A stretch of 14,590 nucleotides of DNA from 1-14-0-10-45-29 sp964532715 (GCA_964532715.1 CAZHIX010000030.1:1-14590); one strand, 5' to 3'; positions 5,774 through 12,403 are shown, numbered from the stretch's first letter. Notes: generated by a model from the letters alone, not told the origin. Program-made: numbers and translations.

Positions 5774-6152
5774 TAAGAATACTGCTAAAAAATTGCTCAA
5801 AGTTTCAGAAGATAATCTCATTGCAGCAAAAGACAATCTTAAAATGAACCATAGTGATGTTGCACTTTCATTAGCTTACAACTCAATGTTGAATTCTGCT
5901 CGTGCTCTCATGAGTGCAAAGGGCTATCGTGCATATTCTCTAAATCATCATAAAATTGCAGTAAGTTTTTGTGTCGCAATTTTGTCTGTTCAATCCTCTA
6001 AACTGTTAAGTCTGTTTAATCGTTATAGAATTCGCAGACACGATATAGTTTATGGTGAAATAGAGAGTGGATCTGTTGCAGAAAGTGAAGCATCTGATGC
6101 AATTTCAAAAGCAGGCGAATTTCTCAATTTAATAAAATCAAAAATCTCATAA
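5721..6152 (+). CDS. HEPN-domain protein, partner of the MNT nucleotidyltransferase
   Basis: The protein has 143 residues and is all-helical. HEPN domains of this group act as RNases, or as binding partners, alongside an MNT protein. Residues 22-143 fit the HEPN fold. Helix alpha-2 contains ALSLAYNSMLNSARALM. The signature region RYRIRRHDIVYG (101-112) holds Arg101 and His107, so R-x5-H, within the R-x4-6-H range of active HEPN RNases. Tyr111 lies at H-x3-Y rather than the H-x-Y of HepT, where the Tyr is the AMPylation target. I chose ATG 5721 because GGTGA (5711-5715) is placed as a ribosome site; ATG 5715, GTG 5712 and TTG 5709 are also in frame. The overlap with the upstream gene implies translational coupling. 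A hairpin-plus-T5 follows at 6201-6231. Confidence 0.75.
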   Translation: MTLSELLQKREIEKIEPDKNTAKKLLKVSEDNLIAAKDNLKMNHSDVALSLAYNSMLNSARALMSAKGYRAYSLNHHKIAVSFCVAILSVQSSKLLSLFNRYRIRRHDIVYGEIESGSVAESEASDAISKAGEFLNLIKSKIS

Positions 6153-6200
6153 AGACTCAAATCAGTTTGGATTCTGTTATTTTGGCAACATGTCAAAAAC

Positions 6201-6231
6201 TGATAAAAAACAAGAAAATTTTATCATTTTT
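6201..6231 (+). terminator. AT-rich hairpin plus T5 after the HEPN gene
   Basis: TGATAAAA (6201-6208) and TTTTATCA (6219-6226) form a perfect 8-bp stem with a 10-nt loop, followed by five T at 6227-6231. It lies 48 nt after the HEPN stop, a suitable place to end the MNT-HEPN transcript. The stem is AT-rich and so weak. Confidence 0.4.
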
Positions 6232-6287
6232 GAATACTTTTCAACACTTTTCTTTCTAACTTTACGTCAAAGATTTTTTCAAAAACG

Positions 6288-6306
6288 ATATATATATATA
6301 TATATA
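6288..6306 (+). promoter_or_regulatory. (AT)n tract acting as TATA region
   Basis: Nineteen bases of perfect alternating AT lie about 57 nt before the ATG at 6354. They could supply the TATA box, with transcription starting near 6325. As a dinucleotide repeat the tract may change length by slippage, which would alter promoter spacing; that is inference. Confidence 0.4.
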
Positions 6307-6353
6307 CTTTCACGTTCATATACTATTAGTAACAAATAAGTGAGGTGGAAAAT

Positions 6354-7688
6354 ATGGTGGAATTTAAATCTGTTCCGGTTCTGAAACAGTATCTTGGTTC
6401 AAATGGTGCTATCAATTTTGCTAACAAATATAAAGATCTTACTGACGCACGAAATTTGGCTCAATCTGCAGTGTGTACTATCCAAAAGCAGTTCAAGTCG
6501 GATCTTATAGAGATGCGAGCAACTTATAATTTGATTAATTCAAATGTCCTCAGATCTGAAAGTAACTACTATAACTTGTCTCCAAAAGAAACCCTCGATA
6601 AAATGACTGAAGCAGTATCTAATATAGAAAATTTGTGCAAGCCTCTATCTTCTACAATGCAAATGTTTGGTGATCAACACCGAGATATTCTTGCAATAAC
6701 TCAATTAACTAATAACTCTTCACTCTTAGTCAATGAAGATAAAGTTGAATTAATCAACATTCTCAATACTGGTCTTGTTAGTATAAATAAACAAATGTTG
6801 GATATATGTGGGTCGTTTCCACTGAAGAATCCTAGTATATATGGTAATCCCGGTTTAGCAGTTTCAAGAGAAAATGGAGCTGAGCTTATTTCATTGCTCC
6901 AAAGATTGATAATTGCTAAAACACAACTTTTGAATTTATCCTCATTCATATCCAGTCCAGCTAATTATTCAAGTCGTTATCGTTATACTGGCATTTCACC
7001 AACTATGTCAATTATCAATTTGCCCGATACAATTTTAGAGCACTCAAAATATGACGAATACGTGCGAATTGGTGCATATCCTCCCTTCAACTATTCTAAA
7101 CTCAATGCTTCTATGTTGAATACGACTTCTGCAGATATGTATCGCGAGTCTCTTAAAACAAAATTGGCTTGTTCCTACGATCCTGTTCAGACGATGGTTG
7201 ATATGTTAATTCAATTTCATCAGGAAGTCAAAACGCTTAAATACGAGTCATTGCGAAGATCTTTTGGCTCTGATGCTTTTACTAAATTTCAATCTCCAAC
7301 TTTGAATGACAGTGAGATTGATAATCTACTGACCAACAAACAAGCTTTTAGACAATATGCTGATCGTATGGTATTACAGGCTCTTGTTTTAGCAGATTAT
7401 ATCTTATCACAGGATCTTTCTACTCAAGAAAAAGTTTTAATGAACAAAAAACTTAATCAATATGCAACCACTATTCTTCGTAGTGCGGATTTTGGATCTT
7501 TGAATGTGATACCCACACCTGATCTTGCATTAGCAATTATCACAGATAGTGGTGTTGTAGGCGATAATAAAAGCAGTCAAACTAATAATCTTGTTTGTGC
7601 TTTGGTAAGTTCTGTAGTACGAGAATTATACATTGGCGATCAAATATCCATTAACCGTTGGATAGTTCATCCAAAATCGCATATCTAA
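6354..7688 (+). CDS. Large hypothetical protein between the two toxin-antitoxin-like modules
   Basis: I do not recognise this 444-residue protein. The start is ATG 6354 because a strong ribosome site, GAGGTGG (6342-6348), lies five bases upstream; an in-frame GTG at 6345 would sit inside that site. The protein is soluble, with no signal peptide or membrane segment. It is mostly predicted helical, with long amphipathic stretches rich in Leu, Ile, Asn and Ser (for example residues 25-60, 75-160 and 265-380). A central, more Pro/Tyr-rich portion (about 200-260) may be a loop domain. No nucleotide-binding, nuclease or zinc motif is visible; the three Cys are scattered. It has its own promoter region (AT repeat) and is followed by oligo-T tracts, so it seems to be transcribed alone. 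Its place in the island suggests an accessory function, but none can be assigned. Confidence 0.7.
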   Translation: MVEFKSVPVLKQYLGSNGAINFANKYKDLTDARNLAQSAVCTIQKQFKSDLIEMRATYNLINSNVLRSESNYYNLSPKETLDKMTEAVSNIENLCKPLSSTMQMFGDQHRDILAITQLTNNSSLLVNEDKVELINILNTGLVSINKQMLDICGSFPLKNPSIYGNPGLAVSRENGAELISLLQRLIIAKTQLLNLSSFISSPANYSSRYRYTGISPTMSIINLPDTILEHSKYDEYVRIGAYPPFNYSKLNASMLNTTSADMYRESLKTKLACSYDPVQTMVDMLIQFHQEVKTLKYESLRRSFGSDAFTKFQSPTLNDSEIDNLLTNKQAFRQYADRMVLQALVLADYILSQDLSTQEKVLMNKKLNQYATTILRSADFGSLNVIPTPDLALAIITDSGVVGDNKSSQTNNLVCALVSSVVRELYIGDQISINRWIVHPKSHI

Positions 7689-7689
7689 G

Positions 7690-7727
7690 TTTTTTCTCTA
7701 TTTTTCTTTTTCGTTTAAGCTTTTTTT
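7690..7727 (+). terminator. Series of oligo-T tracts
   Basis: T runs at about 7690-7695, 7701-7705, 7707-7711 and 7721-7727 directly follow the stop of the 444-residue gene. This is the pattern expected of an archaeal U-tract terminator. No strong hairpin is seen. Confidence 0.45.
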
Positions 7728-7769
7728 CATATATTTAAACGCAAATATCGCAAAATATTTCAAATACTC

Positions 7770-7785
7770 ACTATAAATTTATAGT
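7770..7785 (+). promoter_or_regulatory. 16-bp perfect palindrome over the TATA box: candidate operator
   Basis: ACTATAAATTTATAGT reads identically on both strands and contains the only well-placed TATA sequence for the operon beginning at 7815 (centre about 37 nt before the ATG). A dimeric winged-helix protein binding here would block TBP. The first gene of the operon encodes such a protein, so negative autoregulation is the simple model. AT-rich palindromes do arise by chance, so this is a hypothesis. Confidence 0.45.
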
Positions 7786-7814
7786 AAGCTAACAATTAGT
7801 TTTATATAATTACT

Positions 7815-8126
7815 ATGACTTGTTTATATATGCAAAACATTGCTCAGCTTCCAAACGCAAAGCTAATTTCACTGCCTAGGTTAATGTTAATGCAAAGATT
7901 ATACCCTCTTGGGAAAGACGGGGCTTGTTTTCGCGAACTTAAATATGATATGGCGCTGGAAGAAGGAGTAATATTTGCGAATTTAAAAGCTCTAAAAAAA
8001 CTTGGCTATATTGATGATGAAGAAATTGAGGTTAATGGTCGCAAGATGACCTTATTTTATATTACTGATTTAGGCAAAGAAAATTTTGAGAAATCCATAA
8101 TCTGGCTCAAAGAAGTGATAAAATGA
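7815..8126 (+). CDS. Small winged-helix transcriptional regulator
   Basis: The protein has 103 residues and matches the single-domain winged-helix group typified by Pfam HTH_34. It has a first helix LISLPRLMLMQRL, then a helix-turn-helix (CFRELKYDMALEEGVIFANL, residues about 38-57), a helix ending KKLGYIDDEE, and a wing with a basic/aromatic strand GRKMTLFYITDLGKENF. Such proteins bind DNA as dimers. ATG 7815 is used; an ATG at 7830 is possible and would keep the whole domain. The stop overlaps the next start as ATGA (8123-8126), so the two are cotranslated. A role as repressor of the downstream YwgA-like and MazF-like genes, acting on the palindrome at 7770-7785, is inference from position. 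Confidence 0.78.
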   Translation: MTCLYMQNIAQLPNAKLISLPRLMLMQRLYPLGKDGACFRELKYDMALEEGVIFANLKALKKLGYIDDEEIEVNGRKMTLFYITDLGKENFEKSIIWLKEVIK

Positions 8127-8635
8127 TAGCAAAGGCATTCTCAGTATTCAAAGAGGCAGGAATTCAACCAAATCTAAAAAGTTTTGAGAATCGCATAATT
8201 ATGCAAAAACTTATTTGTCTTTTAGACCTCAAGGGCATTAAAACTGGTTATGAATTCAACATCTATGTTCGTGGTCCATACTCTCCAGAACTCACAAAGG
8301 ATATTTATGAAAATGAGAAAAATTTTATCAAATTATCCACATTTGTCCTCTCTTCAGAAGAAAAAGAAACAATCAAAAAAATAAAAAAAACTATTGGTTT
8401 TGAAGTAGCAAATCTTGAAATTGCAACTACTTACGCATTTTTGGTAAAAAAAGAAAATATGCGTCCCTCTCAAGCAATAGCTCACATAAAAAAAACAAAA
8501 GGATTTTATTCCACTACTCAAATAATTGAGGCTTCAAATAATGCAAAAGAGTTTATTTTTGTTCCAAATGTAAAACTGCTAAAAGAACTCAATGAAGAAA
8601 TGTCCTCTTGGGATACGGCATCTGATTGGATGTGA
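8123..8635 (+). CDS. YwgA/Panacea-like protein, probable antitoxin of the MazF-like toxin
   Basis: The protein has 170 residues. It matches my memory of the YwgA family and, more loosely, the Panacea (SocA/DUF4065) domain, whose members neutralise diverse toxins. The visible pattern is a helix IIMQKLICLLDL, then GYEFNIYVRGPYSPELTKDI (residues 42-61), with the GPYS turn typical of the group. A later helical half starts NLEIATTYAFLV and includes a KKTKGFYSTTQIIEA segment. There is no membrane segment. It overlaps the upstream regulator by four bases, and the toxin gene begins five bases after its stop. That order, antitoxin-like before toxin, supports an antitoxin role, though Panacea proteins with MazF-type partners are not something I can confirm here. 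It could instead be a separate regulator. Confidence 0.6.
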   Translation: MIAKAFSVFKEAGIQPNLKSFENRIIMQKLICLLDLKGIKTGYEFNIYVRGPYSPELTKDIYENEKNFIKLSTFVLSSEEKETIKKIKKTIGFEVANLEIATTYAFLVKKENMRPSQAIAHIKKTKGFYSTTQIIEASNNAKEFIFVPNVKLLKELNEEMSSWDTASDWM

Positions 8636-8639
8636 GTGT

Positions 8640-8990
8640 TTGATTGAAATTTCAAAAGCGCAAATTTGGATGGTTGAGTTGCCACTTAGTTCTGGTCATG
8701 AACAGTATGGTCAGCGTCCGTGCATAGTCATAAATCAATTCAAAAATAATGGTGTGGTTCTTGTTGTGCCACTAACAAGCAGCATCAATGCAGAGAATTT
8801 TGCATACACTCTATCTATCTTAGCTACAAAAACCAATGGTCTTGAAGTTGAGAGTATAGCATTAGCATTTCATCTAAAATCAATTTCAATTTCTCTTTTT
8901 AGAAAAAAACTTGGAAAACTCTCAGATGAAGATAGAGAACTACTTTCAGTATTGCTCAAAGCAATGGTAAATATAGGTTTGAAAAAATAA
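8640..8990 (+). CDS. MazF/PemK-family toxin (endoribonuclease)
   Basis: MazF/PemK toxins cut mRNA at short sequences and stop translation until neutralised. From TTG 8640 the protein has 116 residues, the usual family length. Hallmarks are in order: IWMVELP (9-15), GHEQYGQRPCIVI (19-31) with Arg26, VVPLTSS (42-48) with Thr46, and the late block LEVESIALAFHLKSIS, then KKLGKLSDED. Arg26 and Thr46 match the catalytic Arg and Thr of characterised MazF proteins, so the toxin looks intact. An ATG at 8592 would add 16 residues that overlap the upstream gene and do not resemble the family. The GTGA at 8632-8635 may serve as ribosome site for the TTG. Coupled to the upstream YwgA-like gene, it forms the last gene of a three-gene operon. 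Confidence 0.85.
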   Translation: MIEISKAQIWMVELPLSSGHEQYGQRPCIVINQFKNNGVVLVVPLTSSINAENFAYTLSILATKTNGLEVESIALAFHLKSISISLFRKKLGKLSDEDRELLSVLLKAMVNIGLKK

Positions 8991-9163
8991 ATTTTGAACG
9001 ATTCAAAAATCAAAAACAATCGGATACTGCTTTAAGCAAATGGAATGACGATATATAAACCAAAGTTCAGCATCCATTTCTTACAAGACATTTGAGGTTT
9101 AGTTAAGTCCATAAAATTTTTTGTTGCAAATGGTTTTTTTACTAACCCACATCCTCCACTTAA

Positions 9164-9174
9164 TTTTATATATT
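9164..9174 (+). promoter_or_regulatory. TATA box, leaderless start for the GlmU-like gene
   Basis: TTTTATATATT is centred 26 nt before the ATG at 9195, the expected distance for a leaderless transcript, and no ribosome-site sequence precedes the ATG. The remaining spacer from 8991 shows nothing else recognisable. Confidence 0.5.
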
Positions 9175-9194
9175 AACTCGTCCCTCGTTCTTAT

Positions 9195-10436
9195 ATGGCA
9201 ATCAATCAAGCAGTAGTTTTAGCCGCAGGGGCCGGAACGCGTTTGCGCCCCCTTACTTATACTCGCCCAAAGTGCATGATAGAATTAGCAGGAAAACCAA
9301 TACTCCATCATGTGCTCTCAAATCTAAAAGAAGTTGGTGCAAAAAAAGCAGTAGTTGTCGTAAAATACAAAGAGGAGCTTGTTCGCGATTATTTTTGCAA
9401 AAACGACGTTGGAATTGAATTGGAATTTATAACTCAAGGTAAAAAGTATGGAACTGCGGCTGCATTCTATGAAGCAAACAAACATGTAGATTCCACTTTC
9501 TTTGCACTTGCTGGAGATGTCATTACAACTACAAATGCGCTAAAAGAGCTTGAGAAAAATCATGAAGGAAATATTTCTGCATTACTAACTAAAGTTGAAA
9601 AACCCGAACAATATGGCGTTGCTAAAATAGAAAATGGGTATATCTCAAAATTTGAGGAAAAACCAAAAAATCCTCCAAGCACGGCTTACGCAAATTGTTC
9701 TTTATATGCAATGGAGCCAAAAATATTTGAATCTCTAAATTCAGTTCCAAAATCTGTACGTGGAGAATATGAAATGACTGATGTAATAAAAACTCAAAAA
9801 ACAAAAGCAATAATAACCGAACAATATTGGCTTGACATGGGAATGCCTTGGCAATTATTTAATGCAAATGAATTTCTGCTCTCGCAAATGAGCGAAAAAC
9901 GTGGCAAAATTGAAAATTGTACAATAAAAGGCAAAGTAATAATGCAAGAAGATTCACAGATTCTGGATTCTTATGTTGAAGGTCCACTGTATCTTGGAAA
10001 AAATTCAACAATCGGTCCTCATTCATATGTGCGCGGGACAACTTCAATTGGAAATAATTGTTCAATTGGTGATTCAACTACTGTTAAAAATTCAATAATT
10101 TTTCAAGGAGTAAATGCAAAACATCTTGCATACATAGGTGATTCTGTTATCGGTTCAAATTGCAATTTCGGTGCAGGAACCCAAATAGCAAATTATCGTT
10201 TTGATGCCGGTTCAATAAAAGCAAAACTTGAAGATGTGGTGATTGATACTCATAGAAAAAAGCTTGGTGCAATTCTTGGCGACGATGTAAAAATGGGAGT
10301 TTTGTCTTCTGTAATGCCTGGCAAAATAATCGGGAACGGTTGTTGGATTGGAGCCGGTTCTATAATTAGCGAAAATGTTGAGTCAAATACTCATGTCCAG
10401 CTTGTTCAAAATCTCAAAAAAACAAAAATTGGGTAA
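9195..10436 (+). CDS. glmU: Archaeal GlmU-like bifunctional sugar-1-phosphate nucleotidylyltransferase/acetyltransferase
   Basis: This enzyme class acetylates glucosamine-1-phosphate and couples the product to UTP, giving UDP-N-acetylglucosamine for surface glycans and protein glycosylation; archaeal members may also act on other sugars. The protein has 413 residues. The N-terminal Rossmann-like domain has LAAGAGTRLRPLT (9-21) for nucleotide binding, PKCM with Lys26, QGKKYGTAAA (81-90) and GDVI with Asp108 for metal. From about 240 a left-handed beta-helix of hexapeptide repeats runs to the end. It includes KHLAYIGDSVIG (309-320) and GAGTQIANY (326-334), the GlmU acetyltransferase signature with His310 as likely base and Asn333. 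Both domains look complete. The neighbouring DUF460 gene follows after five bases. Glucose-1-phosphate thymidylyltransferase is the main alternative name, but the acetyltransferase motif favours GlmU-like. Confidence 0.85.
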   Translation: MAINQAVVLAAGAGTRLRPLTYTRPKCMIELAGKPILHHVLSNLKEVGAKKAVVVVKYKEELVRDYFCKNDVGIELEFITQGKKYGTAAAFYEANKHVDSTFFALAGDVITTTNALKELEKNHEGNISALLTKVEKPEQYGVAKIENGYISKFEEKPKNPPSTAYANCSLYAMEPKIFESLNSVPKSVRGEYEMTDVIKTQKTKAIITEQYWLDMGMPWQLFNANEFLLSQMSEKRGKIENCTIKGKVIMQEDSQILDSYVEGPLYLGKNSTIGPHSYVRGTTSIGNNCSIGDSTTVKNSIIFQGVNAKHLAYIGDSVIGSNCNFGAGTQIANYRFDAGSIKAKLEDVVIDTHRKKLGAILGDDVKMGVLSSVMPGKIIGNGCWIGAGSIISENVESNTHVQLVQNLKKTKIG

Positions 10437-10441
10437 TTCAG

Positions 10442-11419
10442 TTGACTCAATATCTAATTGTGGGTGTAGATCCCGGGCACACTATTGGGTTATGCGCCCT
10501 AAATCTTGAGGGCGAACTATTCAATGTGGCAAGTCTTGAAGGCGGTGGTTTATCATGGGCAGTATCAACAATTCAATCTTGGGGCAAACCCTCCATAATC
10601 GCATGCGATGTGAAAACTGCTTCAGAATTCGCACAAAAACTTGCATCTTCTTTTAATGCAATGCTTTATGTTCCAAAAAAGGAGTTGCGCGAAGATTTCA
10701 AACGTGAACTTCTAAAAAACGCGCAATTCAAATATAATAAAAAAATAGCTTCAAATGCGCACGAGCGCGATGCTTTTTGTGCGTGCACTATGGCATTTAG
10801 AGAAAACCAAAATCTTATTCGTTCTGCACTTTCATTCAAAGGACAAAATCAGCATGAACTTGCTCATTTGATGCTTCTGGGAAATCGTAGAAGCGATGCT
10901 TGCAATAAATTAGACGACATTCAACTTAAACAAAAATCAGCGCCCATTCTCCAAGACATAATGCCTGTAGAAAATGCAACTAATGTTCAAAATAGTAACG
11001 ATTCTCAAAATTTTAGTAAACTCAAAATATTAGAACGAAAAAATTCACAATTGATGCTAAGAGTTTTGCATCTTGAAAATGAAAATGCAATTCTTGTGTC
11101 CAAAATTAAATCTTTTGAAAAAGGAGAATATAATAAAATTTCAAAAGACAAGCTGGTGCTCAAATTAAAATCAAAAATATTTCGGCTCAACTCTCGTTTG
11201 CAAGATCTTTTAGCCCAAAAAAATCGTACTGTTCAATTGGAATCCAACCAAAAAAACTCTCAAATTAAATCTGCAAAATCTTCAAGTCAAAATTCAAATC
11301 TTACAAATCATGGCAAAAAAATCCAAAAAACCACCACGCAGTCTTTAAAAGGATTAGATTCATTTGATACACTGGCGCACATGTTAAGCGAATATCGGCG
11401 TGAGCGCAACATAAAATAA
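10442..11419 (+). CDS. DUF460 family protein: RNase H-like fold plus coiled coil
   Basis: The protein has 325 residues. Residues 4-125 match the archaeal DUF460 domain, related to RuvC/YqgF RNase H-like folds. The first strand is LIVGVDPGHTIGLCAL with Asp10, then ACDVK with Asp56, then SNAHERDA with Glu108 and Asp110. These acidic residues are placed like a metal-binding catalytic triad, so nucleic-acid cleavage is possible but unproven. Residues about 190-265 form a Leu/Lys/Glu-rich coiled coil, and the rest is a low-complexity Ser/Gln/Asn/Lys tail. Many euryarchaeal DUF460 proteins are, as I recall, about twice as long, so this is a short form. The TTG at 10442 is used because no ATG or GTG precedes the first strand, and it lies five bases after the GlmU-like stop, implying cotranscription. 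Confidence 0.72.
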   Translation: MTQYLIVGVDPGHTIGLCALNLEGELFNVASLEGGGLSWAVSTIQSWGKPSIIACDVKTASEFAQKLASSFNAMLYVPKKELREDFKRELLKNAQFKYNKKIASNAHERDAFCACTMAFRENQNLIRSALSFKGQNQHELAHLMLLGNRRSDACNKLDDIQLKQKSAPILQDIMPVENATNVQNSNDSQNFSKLKILERKNSQLMLRVLHLENENAILVSKIKSFEKGEYNKISKDKLVLKLKSKIFRLNSRLQDLLAQKNRTVQLESNQKNSQIKSAKSSSQNSNLTNHGKKIQKTTTQSLKGLDSFDTLAHMLSEYRRERNIK

Positions 11420-11448
11420 ACTTTGAAAAACACTATTGAGGTGTAAAT

Positions 11449-11844
11449 ATGGATGAAAACGACACAGAACAAATGCAGGATATGCAAGAAGTGGATTCTC
11501 AGCAAATGAATTCTCAGCAAATGCACGGGCATTCAAATGTGCATGATCAAAGACCTCGCACTCCTCGTGCTCCGGGTGAGGAAAATACTATATTTATTGG
11601 AAGAAAAAGTACGATGGGTTATGTTCTTGCAGTAGTAACTCAATTCAACTCTGGTGCACCAGTAGTGAAAGTTAAAGCAAGAGGGAAACTAATCTCAAAA
11701 GCAGTGGATGTTGCAGAGATTTCAAAAGGGAGATTTCTTCCAGATGTAAAGCCCTCTAATATCATTATAATGACTGAAGAAGTTCAGAACGAAGATGGAA
11801 CAAAATCAAAAGTTTCCTCAATTGAGATTTCACTTTCAAAATAA
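11449..11844 (+). CDS. albA: Alba DNA/RNA-binding chromatin protein with N-terminal extension
   Basis: Alba proteins coat archaeal DNA and also bind RNA. The core (about residues 46-131) fits the family well: NTIFIGRKSTMGYVLAVVTQ (46-65), KVKARGKLISKAVDVAEI (74-91), RFLPDVKPSNIIIMTEE (95-111) and a closing strand VSSIEISLSK. Arg52-Lys53 occupy the GKK position, where a lysine is acetylated in Sulfolobus Alba. Typical Alba proteins have about 90-97 residues. This one has 131 because of a roughly 44-residue N-terminal tail rich in Gln, Met, Asp and His, then basic and Pro-rich. Part of the tail arose from a tandem duplication of 15 bases (SQQM twice). The tail is probably disordered. A strong ribosome site, GAGGTG (11438-11443), lies five bases before ATG. 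A TATA-like element (about 11411-11420) inside the end of the previous gene may give it its own promoter. Confidence 0.9.
   Translation: MDENDTEQMQDMQEVDSQQMNSQQMHGHSNVHDQRPRTPRAPGEENTIFIGRKSTMGYVLAVVTQFNSGAPVVKVKARGKLISKAVDVAEISKGRFLPDVKPSNIIIMTEEVQNEDGTKSKVSSIEISLSK
11495..11524 (+). repeat. Two-copy 15-nt tandem repeat inside the Alba gene
   Basis: ATTCTCAGCAAATGA at 11495-11509 is followed directly by ATTCTCAGCAAATGC at 11510-11524. The repeat length keeps the frame and duplicates a five-residue block containing SQQM in the N-terminal tail. Confidence 0.85.
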
Positions 11845-11852
11845 GTAAATTT

Positions 11853-11877
11853 TCAATTATCCACAATTGATTTTTTT
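11853..11877 (+). terminator. Hairpin plus T7 after the Alba gene
   Basis: TCAATT (11853-11858) and AATTGA (11865-11870) form a 6-bp stem with a 6-nt loop, followed by seven T at 11871-11877. It lies 9 nt after the Alba stop. Its position argues against the TTG at 11867 as start of the next gene. Confidence 0.45.
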
Positions 11878-11905
11878 CACCCTTTATTTTTTTGGTGTTT
11901 TTGCG

Positions 11906-12403
11906 ATGATAACTCCTATATGTAAAAATTGTGCATGGGCAAAAACCCTCTGCCCTCAGTGTTCACAAGCATTAAATTCTGGTTCTATAAGTGCACTTGA
12001 TGTAGATGTATCCAGAATTTTATATCGTATAAACGAGACGCACAATATATCTCGGGCTTCTTTTGTTAAATCAATAAACTTCTCAAACGTAGTTGTAATC
12101 CTAACCGATTGTGAACCCGGTCTGTTAATAGGCCGACGCGGGGTTGTTGTATCTGCAATCTCTCATGCACTTAATCGTCGTGTAAGAATTGTAAAAAAAG
12201 ACTCGGATGTAAAACGACTAATCTCTGATCTTATAAGCCCTGCAAAACTTATAGGTATAAACTCAATCTATTCTCATGGAAATGAAAAGTATAGAATAAG
12301 GATTCAGCGTGGGCAAAAAGATACTCTTTATTTGGACGAACCGACATTGCAATCTGTTATAAAATCTTGGCTCAAAAAAGATGTAGAGTTATTGATAGAA
12401 TAG
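11906..12403 (+). CDS. Zinc-ribbon and KH-domain RNA-binding protein, NusA-like
   Basis: The protein has 165 residues. The N-terminus has a zinc ribbon with Cys6, Cys9, Cys16 and Cys19 (CX2C-X6-CX2C, in CKNCAWAKTLCPQC). Then come a helical region with ALDVDVSRILYRI, a strand NVVVILTDCEPG, and the KH motif LIGRRG (Gly76-Arg-Arg-Gly79) followed by VVVSAISHALNRRVRIV. A C-terminal portion has PAKLIGINSIY and a short beta-rich end. KH domains with GxxG bind single-stranded RNA; archaeal proteins of this type are usually called NusA-like or KH-domain RNA-binding proteins. A role in transcription elongation or ribosome function is inference. ATG 11906 is chosen, with GGTG (11894-11897) as ribosome site; the earlier TTG 11867 lies within the terminator of the Alba gene and would add a hydrophobic stretch before the ribbon. 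Confidence 0.75.
   Translation: MITPICKNCAWAKTLCPQCSQALNSGSISALDVDVSRILYRINETHNISRASFVKSINFSNVVVILTDCEPGLLIGRRGVVVSAISHALNRRVRIVKKDSDVKRLISDLISPAKLIGINSIYSHGNEKYRIRIQRGQKDTLYLDEPTLQSVIKSWLKKDVELLIE

Noticed and set aside
6190..6339. 49-residue plus-strand gene after the HEPN gene
   Set aside because: It would run through a terminator hairpin and the AT dinucleotide repeat and ends at the ribosome site of the next gene; it looks like chance.
6548..6556. Attachment-site copy of the tRNA-Asn 3' end (CCTCAGATC on the opposite strand)
   Set aside because: Only nine bases match and they lie inside a coding region; an att duplicate would be longer.
8592..8639. ATG 8592 as start of the MazF-like toxin
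   Set aside because: The added residues overlap the upstream gene and do not resemble the short MazF N-terminus; TTG 8640 gives the usual length.
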